In this document: positions 11,791 to 24,380 of the stretch, piece by piece | Layout: every line of letters begins with the position of its first letter | Position numbering within the stretch: the stretch's first letter is position 1 | Assembly (NCBI GenBank): GCA_914767715.1 | Contig: OU612069.1 | Location: 25,913,387-25,977,386 of the forward strand | From: Membranipora membranacea | Lineage: Eukaryota; Bryozoa; Gymnolaemata; Cheilostomatida; Membraniporidae | DNA: 64,000 nt | Direction of reading: 5' to 3' | Notes under the pieces: model-generated | Seen by the model: the letters and a program-made list of their open reading frames with translations, nothing else | The model's database searches: none | Told to the model about the DNA's origin: nothing | Program-made: the position numbers and the translations under genes

Positions 11791-13448
11791 TAACTGAGGG
11801 GATCTGCTTTCTTTGTATTTGTAAGAAGGAATATCAGCAAGTGAGCCCTGCTGTCAGTAACAGTAACGATCTGCAGGAACTTGTTATGGTGAGACAAACA
11901 TGCACGCTGAGGAGAAAGAAAAAGTTAAAGTAAGATCTCAAAAGTCTTGGTGGAGAGTAACAACCTGGGAACCCAGGCTAATCATGGTGACTAGATACTT
12001 GACACATTTGTACCCCTGCCTGCATGTGTGGGAGAATGGCATACATAGCGGTCATGGCCAACTTCTCAGGTTTCAGAACCAATTCTTATTATGTAAATAA
12101 AACTTTTTAATTTATTTGTCAATATAGAAAACCTGATGACATATGCATATTTGTAACTGTCCGATTCCTTCCACCGCATGTAAAATGAAAATAGCTTGAT
12201 ATTGGTACCATTCAAGGATTGAAGTTAATGAGCGAAGTGACACAACCTTGGCATTGGTTTGTGACTGTGGACTAATCTCTGTATAAATGCAAACACAATT
12301 ATTTGATAATTTTGGATTTTGATCTATCAACTTTATTGAAAACAACCAACAATATTACTGAACCGATGATTTAGCTCAGAGATCTTCTCTTCACCTGGAA
12401 TGTCAAATCCACCACTGGTTATGGTCTCTTTACAGAACTTCAAACCAAAATAATCTTTGAGTTTTCATTTTGCCTTTCTATGTAGTGTAGTCTTTTTTAA
12501 TGAATGTAGCTTTTTTTCGACAAGGGTATTGCAACAAAGTATTTGAAATTTAACGCTCTTGGTTTTCATTCAACCCGTGGCAGTGTTCCGCCCAGCATAT
12601 ATGCAGCATTTCTAACATTACGGTTGTCTAATATCACTTTGCATCCCTTCTTTGTTTGGTGCTTTTTTCATATCTCAGTTATTTAAAGTCAAAAATGCTC
12701 AGTTGTAGTTATCTCCTCCTTACTTTTCCAAAAGCTATCTCCTTCCTACAGGTTTTAATTCAGAATAACCACATTTGGTCACCTGGATCGTTAGTCAATC
12801 AGCTAACTATTCATTTATTTTTTTCTGCAAAAAACTCCAAATCTGACAAAAAATCTCCAAGTTCATGTTTTTCTGCTTGGGCAGAACTACACTTCGACAT
12901 GGTAACTCACAGAGATCTGGTTTTTTTTGGAGCATCAGTTCATCACATTATCTAAATGAGTTTTTGAGGGCATGTTTGAAATATTTTTTTATCATATTTA
13001 AAATTGCGGTTTACTTTTTCATTACAGTGTTTATTTCATCCACCAGTGCAGTGGCAATGTTGCGCAAGGCAGTGCAAAGAGCCTATATAATTGTAGTTTC
13101 TATGCCATTGTGTACAGTTTCAAACAAATTTTAATTGCCTTTTATCAAAGGAGTGGAGCAATTTACAAATGGCAATGGAGATGCTATACTGAACTTAAAC
13201 AAAAGAATATTTCTGTTGATTGATATAAGTTTTCAGTATAGATTGTGGTGACCCATCAGACACCCATCAAATTCTATCGGAATGACTATATACCTCAAAA
13301 TAATTAATCTTCATCATTCTATATACATATTCAGAAATTTCCAGAATCTATATCCGATTCATACTCTGTTTGTCTTGTAGTATAGTATTGCACTTTTAGC
13401 CAGTCAGATCTGCACTTTTAACTCGATAGAATTTTTGATTTATATACG
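11791..13448. other. Intergenic, no supported gene
   Basis: T-rich tracts give 60-99 codon frames (for example at 12656-12955), but they are low in complexity and lack exon borders. Nothing recognisable. Confidence 0.45.
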
Positions 13449-14756
13449 CAGCGTTAGATATCTTGTAATTCCTGCTCAGACCAAATATGTTTTCCAACCA
13501 GTATTCCAAGCCCGAAACCCCAGTTCTGATACAAAAATTGGCCCATATTGAGTGTATCCCGTATTTTTATACCAATTATATTGCACCTAAGATACCATAT
13601 CATTATTATGTTGAATCAATAGGCTCTAGTGGCTGGCTGCTCATAAATTTACATTTTTGAAAACGACCATGATACTTTGTCGACATTCAATGATCCACAC
13701 TCTCTTTACTCAACAAAACCATGGTCCATGCTTCTAAAAAAGTGATACAAGGTTGCGATCACTTCACTCTTGGCTAGCCGGGTAAACCTTCTTCCGGGAG
13801 TTATCGCACAATCAAGTAGACGGTGCTCGGGGGAGAGGTGTTTATGCTATACCATCCTCACTTTGTATGTTTCTATATTCCGAAACATGGTTTGGATTTG
13901 GCTTTTTCAGTGGATACTGTTCAATGATAGCATTTTCAAAATAGACCCAAATGTTTGAGCTTAAATGTTACACGAATGTCATCCCAATATTTTTATTATT
14001 GAAAAACACTAATGTAATTATGCTGGATGCGTATAGGATTATGATAACTGTGTGTCTGGAGGGCTAACCCCTAATAAACTTATAATAAACACATAATATT
14101 CTTTGTGAAATATTCTGCTGCATTTTCAGTGAGCTGGTATCTGTGTGGTCTACCTTGGTGTTCAATTTGTACATTTTTTCAAAATCATGCCCTGGGACTG
14201 TATCTATACTGCCACAAGTTATAATGTTGTTACTTTTGAGGATTCGGTTAGCCAAACAGGTGGGCTGCCTCAATAAACAACAAATCTGAGATGGCCTCCA
14301 AACAAAATTGGAAGCAGTTCGAGCTGGATGAAGATATCAGTTAGAGCAATTACAGACATTGTTTTCTCAGAGTAAATTTTCTAATCCTTCAAGAAAATCT
14401 CATTTGTAAACAACCTGTTGTATTGCAGTCTCTGTCTTTCATTACAGGGAAAGAGTTTGTTACCTTTGTGCCTTTCCAAAGGATTTAAAGGCAATGTAAT
14501 ATTAGAATATCAAAACCTGAGGATAACCTTTGTGTCTCAAGACTTGTTGCTTCTTATGATATTTATGTATTAAGGCATTATTAGATCTGATTAAAATTGA
14601 AGGTTGATTTAAATCAGACGTCTTGTCACAAGCCACATCACGGAGCATAGGCGGCAAGATTTGTTGCCTTAGTGGCCAGGCCGCAATATCTGCGCCAGCT
14701 TGCTCTCTATTTGCTGGTAGGTCGGCGCACACCTGGGTGCCAACCAAAGCCCAGTG
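13449..14756. repeat. Tandem unit A of a 1.0-1.3 kb duplication
   Basis: Unit A abuts unit B (14757-15734) head to tail. They share in order AATTCCTGCTCAGACCAAATAT, the ATGGTCCATGCTTCTAAAAA block, GATGGCCTCCAAACAAAATT, and a terminal antisense SINE-1 body. Unit A carries roughly 360 bp absent from B (about 13826-14186) and lacks about 45 bp present in B near its TGGAAGCA(G/A)TTC sequence. No coding potential is conserved between the two units. Confidence 0.8.
14605..14756 (-). mobile_element. SINE family 1 body (in unit A)
   Basis: Antisense to the full copy at 52.56-52.83 kb. Shares the GTGTGC(T/G)CCGACCTxCC, ATCTGCGCCAGCTTG-like and GCGGC..GATTTGTTGCC blocks and a tail near the AAATCAGA(C/T)GTCTTGTCACAAGCC block. 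The tRNA head is not present. Confidence 0.65.
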
Positions 14757-15734
14757 CTAGATAATTCGTAATTCCTGCTCAGACCAAATATATTTTCCTA
14801 CCAGTATTCCAAGCCCGAAACCCAGTTCTGAAACAAAAATTGGCCCATATTGAGTGTGCCCGGTTTTTTTATACCAAATTATATTGCATATAAAATATCA
14901 TATCATATTATGTTGAATCAATAGACTCTAGTGGCTGGCTACTCATATATTTACATTTTTGCAATCGACCATGACACCTCGTCGACATTCAATTATCCAC
15001 ACTCTCTTTACTTAACAAAACCATGGTCCATGCTTCTAAAAAGTTATACAAGGTTGCAGTCACTTCACTCTTGGCTAGCCGGGTAAACCTTCTACCGGGA
15101 GTTATTACACAATCAAGTAGAAGATGCCCTGGGACTGCATCTATACTGCAACGAGTTATGATGTTGCTACTTTTGAGGATTCGGTTAGCCAAACAGGTGG
15201 CCTGCCTCAATAAATAACAAATCTGAGATGGCCTCCAAACAAAATTGGAAGCAATTCTTCACGCAGTGCATTGAAACGATCCAAGTACAATTGAGACCTA
15301 AGCTGGATGAAGATATCAGTAGGAGCAATTACAGGCATTGTTTTCTCAGAGTCAATTTCCTAATCCCTCAAGAAAATCTTATTTGTAAACAACCAGTTGT
15401 ATTGCAGTCTCTGTCTTTCATTACAGGGAAAGAATTGGTTACTTTTGTGCCTTTCCAAAGGATTTAAAGGCAATGTAATATTAGAATATCAAAACCTGAG
15501 GATAACCTTTGTGTCTCAAGACTTGTTGCTTCTTATGATATTTATGTATTATTGCATTATTACATCTGATTAAAATTGAAAGTTGATTTAAATCAGATGT
15601 CTTGTCACAAGCCACATCCCGGAGCATGGGCGGCGAAATTCGTTGCCTTGTGGCCAGGGCACAATATCTGCGCCAGGTTGCTCTCTGTTTGCAGGCAGGT
15701 CGGAGCACACCTGGCTGTCAACCAAAGCCCAGTC
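14757..15734. repeat. Tandem unit B of the 1.0-1.3 kb duplication
   Basis: Head-to-tail partner of 13449-14756; divergence is mostly scattered substitutions plus the indels described for unit A. It also ends in an antisense SINE-1 body at the same relative position, so the SINE was present before the duplication. Frames on both strands (60-81 codons) are not preserved between units. Confidence 0.8.
15590..15734 (-). mobile_element. SINE family 1 body (in unit B)
   Basis: Antisense body matching the copy at 14605-14756 and the full copy at 52.56-52.83 kb. The head is missing; the flank differs immediately after CAACCAAAGCCCAGT. Confidence 0.65.
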
Positions 15735-16562
15735 GACAATGGATCGCAGATACATTTGATATGAGGTCCTTTCGATTAATGTAAGGTTCAATGATTGCAT
15801 AGACCAAGGGTATATTGTGGCAGCATTGTTCAAGGATTGTAAAATTTAATCCTATTATAATAACTGCCACAATGCTGCCTTCCTAGCTATACCCATCTTA
15901 CCAATTTAGCTAGGATAGTTACAGGTGTAATTTAAGCATAAAACATCAAGTCTAATCGTGGAGTAAGGCTGTCCAAAAAGAAACTTTTACATGAGAGCCT
16001 GCATATTCTATTATTTACTGTAATCAAAAACTTTGAATTCAGGTCATTCTCCAGAACCCTATAATTGTGACAAATAGATGAAAGGAGTGTTTTGCATCAA
16101 GCTTCACATAACTTTCCCCTTGACACAAAGCTTGCAGGTACCTTGACCAAGGAGTAAAAAACTCTCTCCTTGACTATTGTTAAAAAATTTACTCTGTATC
16201 CCTTCACTCTGTGAAGCAGTCTAGCCACATGCTTGAAACTAAAATGTTTTACACAGATAGATAGATGGGTGATAACTCTATACTGCAAATGAGCCACCAA
16301 ATTTCAACAATAAGAGAGGACAACTTCTTTGCCCAAGATTTGCCAAAATTGACTTTAATGAACTGAGATCACTCTTGGTTCTGAAACCTATCTGGCATAC
16401 GTAAATCCATAAGCATTCCGGGTCCGTTATAACAGTTAAACCAGTACCATTAATTTGTTTAGGTCTCTCTGCAGACTCTGGTCCCGCCCTGGGTTTCTTT
16501 CAACCATGTCAATTCTCTATCCGAAAGTCTGTTTTTCCAACAGTCAGCAGGTAGCTGCTATC
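15735..16562. other. Intergenic, no supported gene
   Basis: No gene or delimitable repeat. A TATCTGGCATACG block near 16388 is shared with the flank of the tRNA-Ile units at 21.77 and 25.91 kb. Confidence 0.4.
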
Positions 16563-16619
16563 TGGCCGGTTAGCTCAGATGGTTAGAGCGAATGTCATGG
16601 GTTGGACCTCCGTACTGGC
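16563..16619 (+). pseudogene. tRNA-Ile pseudogene lacking the anticodon arm
   Basis: Matches the intact tRNA-Ile(AAT) genes at 22139, 30786 and 31312 at both ends, but lacks the segment that carries the anticodon stem-loop. It also has substitutions in the T arm (GGTTGGACC for GGTTCGACC). It cannot make a functional tRNA. The downstream flank (ATATTTTGCCATCACTGTT) is homologous to the flanks of the intact copies. Confidence 0.85.
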
Positions 16620-17329
16620 GATATATTTTGCCATCACTGTTAACCAAGTCCCCATAAGGTCTAATTTTCTTAAACTTGCATGGTACTTTGCATAATTACT
16701 GCCAATATCCATTGTAAAGTTATTCCATTTGAGCGAAAGATGTTTGCACCTTTTCACCAACAAATAAAGACTTGTTGATAATAAAAAAAAACATGCTAAT
16801 AAGGATGTGGACAAAAAAAATTCCCATAACACAAAGTTTCATCAAGTTCGAAATTCAAGTAAATACATTCTGTCAGAAATTTGTTGGTTTGACTTCATTT
16901 ATGGACTGATAGCCAGCAAGTCACAGTAGGCTACTCAATCTTAATGATTATATTAGAGCTGATCCAGTTATGTCTGCTTACTGTGGTTTGTGATACTACA
17001 TATTTGTATCAAAGCAATCCATGAGTGATGATGGCAAAATCTGTCAGCTGCTGTGTTGAAGTCTTCCATAGACCAATAATACTGAGTGGTTTGCCATCGA
17101 CAATACGGAAATAGAATAAAGTGGTTGGACACAAAATTCCCTCAAATATTCCCTGCTTTAGTTGTGCTTAAAAGAAAATTATTAAAGAAAATCAGCTTTT
17201 CAAATGTGGGTGGCCAAATTGATGGCTCTTAGAAACTTTTTTTACAACTAAGAAAAGAAACTTTTTGCGCAATTTCATTCTACAAACTTTTTCAAAAACA
17301 TACAAGCATATTAATTTAACAATATTCCA

Positions 17330-20300
17330 TATAATTTATGTTCAATCATAAAACATATATCATTCAATCATGTTTTTTTATGATTACCTTTTCTTCATCT
17401 TGCTTAAAATTTGCGTTTTTCCCTCTTTTCTCTATGGCTGATACTGAAAAACATTCTCATTGAATGAATATTATGCAGAAAAAGTTTTTACAAAAATCTC
17501 TGCAAGCACAACATGTGTTGATTCTTGTTGACAAAGCCCTATCAATTTTGACTTTGATCAAATACGGTGTCACAAGGAGGCAATACACAGCACAATCATA
17601 TTTCAGTTTACACTATTCACTTATTTCCAGTTATTTTATTTGATAATTCAACGGAAATTAAACAGTTTGCAGAAAGGGTGTGAAACTGCCGATTGTCTTG
17701 TCTTGCATGTGCAACCTAAAGGTGAGGCCACACACTCTTGCAAATTTCTACACATTCTTGCAAATTAAATTTTGTACTATGAGCCTGCCACACAGGATTG
17801 TCATCTCCGAATTCCTTAGTAATGATTTATGGGTACTTGTATCCCCCTCAGCCAATCTAAACCATGACAGTGAATTCAAATCATAAGAATGAAATGAAAA
17901 AATTCATATCAAAGAGGAGCTGATATTAGCCGATACCAGTCCAGTGATTCAGCTTCTGGATATGCTAAGGATCAAACATCTCTAATGATTATTCAATTTG
18001 ATAAGTCATTGTATCCCTTCTCTCTCTTGCTTAAGCTTAAATCAATGAGAAGCTCTACAGATAGATCATCTTCTCCGTCCTTTAACAAAAGTTCCTTACA
18101 TAGATGTCACTTGGGCGTTTATTAGTTGCTGGCTTACTGCTAGCAAGAAATTATTTCATAGTTTCAGTGTTCTGTCTTCCTTAGCCATTTTCAAAAACTA
18201 ATACATATGAGAGCTATCATTGTTATTTAGAATGCACAGTTATTGAGAAATACAGTCTCACATATCAGTAGTCATTTTTGGTAAATGATCTTCGAGCCCA
18301 AAATTGCGATGCCAATATTATGTAAATTCCCATCTGAAAACTGGATTACTAGGAAATACTTTACACAACATATGAAAAGAATGGTTTGGTGATACTTCGC
18401 CTTTTTAGTTTCTCAGGAACTATTTGTCCCATTTCAAAAATTCCTTCACTGACATGTTGCTAGTAGTCTGACTTGTGTTTAATATCGCAAATTTTTTCAA
18501 ACCGCATGTTCCTAACTTGATTAATTGTACATTAACTAAAATGCATTGAATACATATAGGCAGCAATGGGCAAAATGATGCAGTAAATTACGTTATGCAA
18601 AAGCGTGATGAAAATCTAAGCAGTATTACATGCAAAGCACATTGTGTACAACAATGGATCCCCTTTTTTGGGTGATTGTTTAGCATGGAAAGAGAAATGT
18701 TTATGCTCATAACTTCTCTACTACTGAATTTATCATCAAACGCCACGATAAAAACCTCGGAAATACTCTCTAGTTTAATGGAAGCTAGTGTGTATAACAT
18801 GTTGCTTGACCTATTTCCAGTTTTTTGGCTGGAAAAATGTTTCGGACCAAATAAAGCTGGTTTAGCCACAAAAAATCCAAATATCTCAAGATGTAAAGCC
18901 ATAATCAACAATCGCTTCCATCAAAACCTAGACAATCTCCTGTTGTTCATCATGCTGACAACAAATTTGACTGACATCTTTCTGAATTTCTGATTTTTGG
19001 CTGGAAAATTTTAACCTAAATTAGTTCAAATTTGGGTTAGTTATTATCTGTTACAGTAGTGACAACCAGGATCTGTAAACTGGTAAGATTATTGATTGAA
19101 GTGACAGTACAAGACCAAAATGGTATAATGAATTGGAAATGTTAGTTTCTTCATTATTTGGGTCGCATGTCATGAGGGGTCAGAAATGGCCGTATTACCA
19201 TTGCAAAAATCAATTTCAAGTCTCGAAGACAGGAGGCCTAAAATCATAAAGTTTCACCAAAATATCACTTCTCCAGTTATTGCCATGCCTCCTCTATGGT
19301 GAAAGCATAAATTAATCAAATACCTCAAAAAGAAGGCACAGAGAGCACAATTTAAAAAGGGCACTTTTTGCCCCAAAATGAACTTCCAGAGGTCACTGCG
19401 ACTCAACGTCAAATATTTGGGAGGTTCAAACTGTGAAAATAACTATTAGACATAATCACCAATACAATATTAAAAAGTTTTAAAAAGGGATTTATCACGT
19501 TAAGAGTAGCTGACCCTACAATTCTCATTGCTAGTCCCCTTATAGTTTTTTGGCCGTCTATCCAGTAGTGAACCAATTCTTTGTTTGGGATGTGTAATCG
19601 CTGTCGCGCCTGTTTCTCAATTCCAGGCAACCAGTGCCACCTAAAGATACACTGGGGGAGCTTTCATGATTGGTGACCCAGCGTCCTGTATTCATCTCAC
19701 CACAATGTAAAGATGAAAATATCGAATCAGACAAATATTGTTAGCATATTATCATTCAGGGCAATGGTAAACATTCACAGTCTCACACAAAAAAGCAAGC
19801 ATAAAAAGCGAGCTATAGTAACTAAAGAGAGTATATATAACGAAAACTCTATCAACGAACCTCTATATATGTTTGGACTCCACAACAAAGGATTTGTATA
19901 TGATAATGTGGCTCACATCTCAAGTTGTTTTGATGCAACTTGACAACGTTCACCGATGCTTTAATGTCCACTAATATTCATATTATTGAACTTATATGAG
20001 CAATATATCCATAATATAACCTATACCATAACAAAGTTTCTTAATATGGGTATTCTGCTGTATCCTGTGTCCACCTCACAGTTTCTGCTGTAATTGTATA
20101 TATTGCCAAATATATCAGAATGAAGGCTTGTAACATTTACACAGCATGATGAGCACTCACTTCTTTGTCTTGAAGTCCTCATAAGCCTTCCATCTACACT
20201 TTGTGTTATAGTGAATCTCATATCTATCTGTATCATTGTCTCTACCTCTGTTGTGTAACATCTGCTCCATATCAACCCCCAAACCGCAAACACACACTCT

Positions 20301-20350
20301 GTAAAAAAATTGTGTAAAGTGCAACATGTGTGGATTCTTTTAAACAACAA
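17330..20350. repeat. Segmental duplication, copy 1
   Basis: Aligned in order with 22352-24380. Shared landmarks include TTTATGTTCAATCATAAAACAT, CAACATGTGTTGATTCTTGTTGACA, AACGGAAATTAAACAGTTTGCAG and AAGAGTAGCTGACCCTACA, plus a terminal exon near the right end. Copy 1 contains about 1.1 kb (roughly 18385-19498) missing from copy 2, probably a deletion in copy 2, as no target duplication is seen. The copies lie in direct orientation about 5 kb apart. Confidence 0.8.
20115..20298 (-). pseudogene. Terminal-exon paralogue with premature stop (copy 1)
   Basis: Same frame and length, without indels, as the exon at 24141-24324, and the same TTTTTTTACAG acceptor context. At aligned codon 47 an AGA (Arg) is TGA (20157-20159), which removes the last 14 residues including the C-terminal Cys-x-Cys. 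The change also creates AAGAA|GTGAGTG, a strong donor-like site, so altered splicing rather than simple loss is possible. The rest of the frame is preserved to the original TGA at 20115-20117. Confidence 0.65.
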
Positions 20351-20814
20351 ATATTTCAGTCTCTCATGCCATCCTAAGTTCAGGTGTTAGACAGTGGCTC
20401 ACTTTTTTTTGATACACCTGTTAGTAGGCTAAGACGCTCTCAAATGCATATAATATAAATTTTTCTTATCGTAGATAACCTACATATCTAGCTTATTATA
20501 AAAGCAACGACTTAACCACACACCGGTTGCATACCTTACCGTTAGTTAATAACTGAGTAGTTTGTCTTTGTTTACATAGATGCTTTGTAAAAGTAGATGT
20601 TAGATTCTAAGCATTAGGTTCAATAAATTGATAGAAATTCCTTTCACAACGGAATAATTGTGCAAAATAAAACTTTTTTCCGCATGTTCATTATACTGTC
20701 ATATTGTCACTCTCAAATAGCTGATAAATGGTGATAAGTGGCTGGTCAGAGTGCTGTATTAACAACGGGAATGACATGGGTTATAAATCATTGATACAAA
20801 TTTTGATTAAAACC

Positions 20815-21035
20815 AGATGTCGTATCACTTGCCACACCCCCAGGCATGTGCGGCGAAACTTTAGTGCCTTAGTGACAAGGCTGTAAAATCTGTGCCACAT
20901 CGCTTTCTCTTGCAGGTAGGTCGGAGCACACCTGGGAGCCAACTAAACACCAGTGTGCGATGAACTGCAGAGGGATTCAAACTCACAACCTTCAACAAGC
21001 AACTGAGCCACCTAGTAACTCCTACTCCCATAATT
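20815..21035 (-). mobile_element. SINE family 1, nearly full length
   Basis: On the minus strand it starts with a tRNA-like head (GGTGGCTCAGTTG, with B box GAGTTTGAATCCC) that has lost the anticodon-arm region. The family body follows (GGTGTGCTCCGACCTACCTG; GCCGCACATGCCTGGG) and then a tail of TTTTAATCAA type. The 62-64 codon frames in this interval are tRNA/SINE artefacts. Confidence 0.75.
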
Positions 21036-21719
21036 TGTTCATTGATCATTATTCATTGATTACCCAAATTAATAGATTATCCCAAAATTGTTCTATTCTG
21101 ATCAAGTCCTTTTTGACTTCAGCAAAAAATAATATCAAGAATCTTATGATTTGAAACATACATTCACATCCTTAAGACTTGGAGCATTATACAGTTACTG
21201 TCAAGATGACAATATGACCTGATGTTATCATTCTACATAATAAATTCGAATGACTATTGATAGTTTTTAAACAAATTATATTAGAGCAGAAATTCTTTCC
21301 ATGACTGCTTTCAATTGCCCCATAGTATCCACTAGAACTGAAATATTAATACAAACCACAAGCATTATTCTCTCTTGACGTCGTCCAATTTTCGTACACA
21401 TATAACACTTAATAATATACCTTTAGTGTGTTTGGGGAAAATCTCTCATATTGTCAATCCGCCATGTCACAAGATGTGATTGACCATGTCTAGTATTGGG
21501 AAAACTTCTATGTTATATCGAAAAGAGCAAAAATGACTCCCACATGTTCCCCTCAAAATACATGCCCAAGTAGTCTTTCTTCCAGGGTTATTTATCTGAT
21601 GCATAATCATAGCTAGTTAAACCTTGTCATAGTGGGGTGACACATTTGAATAAATTTCAAAGGGCAAATTTAAGCTCATTAATGATTGCTGGCTGTTGCA
21701 TACCTATTCTTACCCAAAT
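21036..21719. other. Intergenic, no supported gene
   Basis: AT-rich; no exon or delimitable repeat found between the SINE and the tRNA-linked duplicated block. Confidence 0.45.
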
Positions 21720-22138
21720 ATAGGTTGAAGTTCTGTAATGTATCGGAAGGAGCATGTTACTTTTTATCATATCTGGCATACGCCATTATGATAGAAAACA
21801 TGAATTTATAGCTAACCAACAGCCTTTTAGCGATGTTTGCATGTTTTGATTGGTATCAATGAGTATTTAATAACTTTCAACAGATGATACTCACTAGTAT
21901 TTGTAATAGTAGTAGTCGTTACCGTTACATTTGATCATCCAATCATTATGAAATAAGTACGAGTTAGATGTTTCGTCATTTATAACATCTACATCTTATT
22001 TGCTACAAAACAACCACATACCACTGGGATTTTCATTGCTCAGCAACAGTGACATTTGTGTTTGTTTGGTTTTGGCTGACATTTTGTGAAAGGTCTTTCG
22101 ACATTCCTCAAATGTCATATCATTTACTTCCTATAACT
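21720..22138. repeat. tRNA-linked duplicated 5' flank
   Basis: Homologous in order to 25900-26152 plus 30546-30785, i.e. the same flank with the copia element removed. Shared pieces include ATCTGGCATAC, TGAATTTATAGCTAA(C/T)CAACAG, ATCCAATCA(T/A)TATG and CATTGCTCAGCAAC. It ends directly at a tRNA-Ile gene in both places. This shows that the tRNA copies arose by segmental duplication rather than as short SINE insertions. Confidence 0.75.
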
Positions 22139-22211
22139 GGCCGGTTAGCTCAGTTGGTTAGAGCGTCGTGCTAATAACGCGAATGTCATGGGTTCGACCC
22201 CCATACTGGCC
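22139..22211 (+). tRNA. tRNA-Ile (anticodon AAT)
   Basis: A full cloverleaf: the 7-bp acceptor stem GGCCGGT/ACTGGCC, A box TTAGCTCAGTTGG, anticodon stem TCGTG/CGCGA with loop CTAATAA (AAT), and T arm with GGTTCGACC. No intron. A TTTT pol III stop lies a few bases after the 3' end. Identical to the copy at 30786. Confidence 0.95.
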
Positions 22212-22351
22212 ATCTGTTTTGCCTTCACTGTTCAATGACTGCCTAAAGAGTTTAATTGACTTATACTGGCCCGGTATTACCATAATTATGGCCATTATTA
22301 TCCTGATAACTAGTGGCAAGAGTTACTCTGTTTAAGTGGACGATGTTGGCA

Positions 22352-24380
22352 GATAATTTATGTTCAATCATAAAACATATGTCGTTCAATCATATTTTTA
22401 TTATTATCTTCTCTTCATCTTGCTTAAAATTTCCTTTTTCTCCCCTCTTTTCTCTATGGCTGATTTTGAAAAAAATTCCCATTGAATGAAAATTAGGCGA
22501 AGAAAGTTTTCTAAAAAACCCTCTGCAAAAACAACATGTGTTGATTCTTGTTGACACAGCCCTATCGATTTGGACTTTGATCAACTCTGGTGTCACAAGG
22601 AGGCAATACACAGCAAAATCAGCCTCAGCATTAAAACAGAACATCATAGAGCTTATATTTCAGATCAATTAACTAACCTATTTCCAGTTATTTTAATTGA
22701 CTAATTCAACGGAAATTAAACAGTTTGCAGAAAGGGTGTGAAACTAGGTGGAGCAAACAACCAATTGTCTTTTCTCGCGTGTGCATCCTTTAGGTGAGGC
22801 CACACACTCGTGCAAATTTCTACTCATTCTTGCAAATCGAATTTGGTATTAATATCAGCCTGGCACACAGGATTTTCATCTCCTAATTTTGTAGTAGTGA
22901 TTTATGGGTATTTAAACCCCTTCAGCCAATCTAAGCCATGACAGTGTATTAAAATCAAAAGAATGGATCAAAAAAATTCCTATCAAGGAGGAGCTGATAC
23001 TTCTTGCTGATACCAACCAGTCCGGTGATTCTGCTTCTGGATATGCTAAGGATCAATCATCTCCTTATGATTGTTCAATTTAATACCCCTTAGGTCATTG
23101 TAACCCTTTTCCCTCTTGCTTAAGTTTAAATCTATGAGAAGCTCTGCATATAGATCATTCATTCAATCTTTTTAACCAAAGTTGTTTACATAGATGTCAA
23201 TTGGGCGTCTAATAATTGCTGGCTTACTGCTAGCGAGAAATGATTTCACAGTTTTCTGTCTTCCTACGCCATTTTCAAAAACTAGTATATATGAGAGATA
23301 TCATTGTTATTTATTATGCACAGCACAGGCTATTGAGAAATACAGTCTCACATATCTGTAATAAATTTTGGTAAATGATATCATCTTTGAGCCCAAGTTT
23401 GCGATGCCAATATTATGTATATTCCCATCTGACAACTGGATTACTAGGAAATACTTTACACAACATAATATGAAAAGAATGGTTTGCTATTAAGAGTAGC
23501 TGACCCTACAATTCTCATTGCTAGGCCACTTATAGTTCTTTGGCCGTCTATCCAGTAGTGAACCAATTCTTTGTTTGGGTTTTGTAATCACTGCCGCACC
23601 TGTTTCTCAATTCCAGGCAACCAGTGCCACCTAAAGATACATGGGGGGAGCTTTCATGATTGGTGATCCAGCATCCTGTATTCATCTTACCACAATGTAA
23701 AAATGAAAAATTCGAATCAGACAACTATTATTAGCATATTATCATTCAGGGCAATGGTAAATATTTATAAATCATAGTCTCACACGAAAAAAGCAGGCAT
23801 AAAAAGCGAGCTATAGTAACTGAAGAAAGTTCATATTAAAAAACCTCTATCCATGAACCTCTATATATGTTTGGACTCCACAACAGATGAATTGTATATG
23901 AGAATGTGTGGCACATCTCAAGTTGTTTTGATGCAACTTGAAAACGTTCACTAATGCTTTGATGTGTACTAATATTCATATTATTGAACTGATAACTATT
24001 TCAAGTCACATAGATGGTACAAATGAGCAATATATCCATAATATAACCAATACCATAACGAAGTGTCTTAATATGGGTATTCTGCTGTATCCTGTGTTCA
24101 GCTCACAATTTTTGCTGTAAATATTTTATTTTCAAAGTTATCAGAAGGAAGGCTTGTAACATTTACACAGCCTGATTAGCACTCTCTTCTTTGTCTTGAA
24201 GTCTTCATAGGCCTTCCATCTACACTTGGTGTTATAGTGAATCTCATATCCATCTGTATCGTTATCTCTACCTCTGTTGTGTAACATCTGCTCCATATCA
24301 ACCTCAAGACCACAAACACATATTCTATAAAAACATGAATAGTGATAAGTTGGGTATGTGTGGGTTCTTTCTAACAAATT
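22352..24380. repeat. Segmental duplication, copy 2
   Basis: Direct repeat of 17330-20350 (landmarks given there), lacking about 1.1 kb internally at the junction GGTTTGCTATTAAGAGTAG. It includes the intact version of the duplicated terminal exon at its right end. Confidence 0.8.
24141..24324 (-). CDS. Terminal exon of an unrecognised cysteine-containing protein (copy 2)
   Basis: An open exon of 184 bases preceded by a TATAG acceptor and ending in TGA. It encodes 60 complete residues after a phase-2 join, beginning ICVCGLEVDMEQM and ending LIRLCKCYKPSF. Cysteines sit at exon residues 2, 4, 34, 53 and 55. The terminal Cys-x-Cys is reminiscent of cystine-knot and similar secreted ligands, but this is only a pattern resemblance. 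Conservation of length and frame with 20115-20298 supports real coding history. Upstream exons were not identified on the minus strand to the right, so the gene is incomplete here or its first exons are too short to recognise. Confidence 0.5.

Noticed and set aside
12656-12955. 99-codon plus frame
   Set aside because: T-rich, Phe/Ser/Leu composition, no exon borders, no domain.
15023-15217. 64-codon plus frame and overlapping minus frames in the tandem repeat
   Set aside because: The partner unit A does not keep these frames and carries a 360-bp interruption.
18588-18993. Overlapping 105-107 codon frames on opposite strands
   Set aside because: They lie in the 1.1 kb present only in duplication copy 1, overlap each other completely, and show no domain or splice context.
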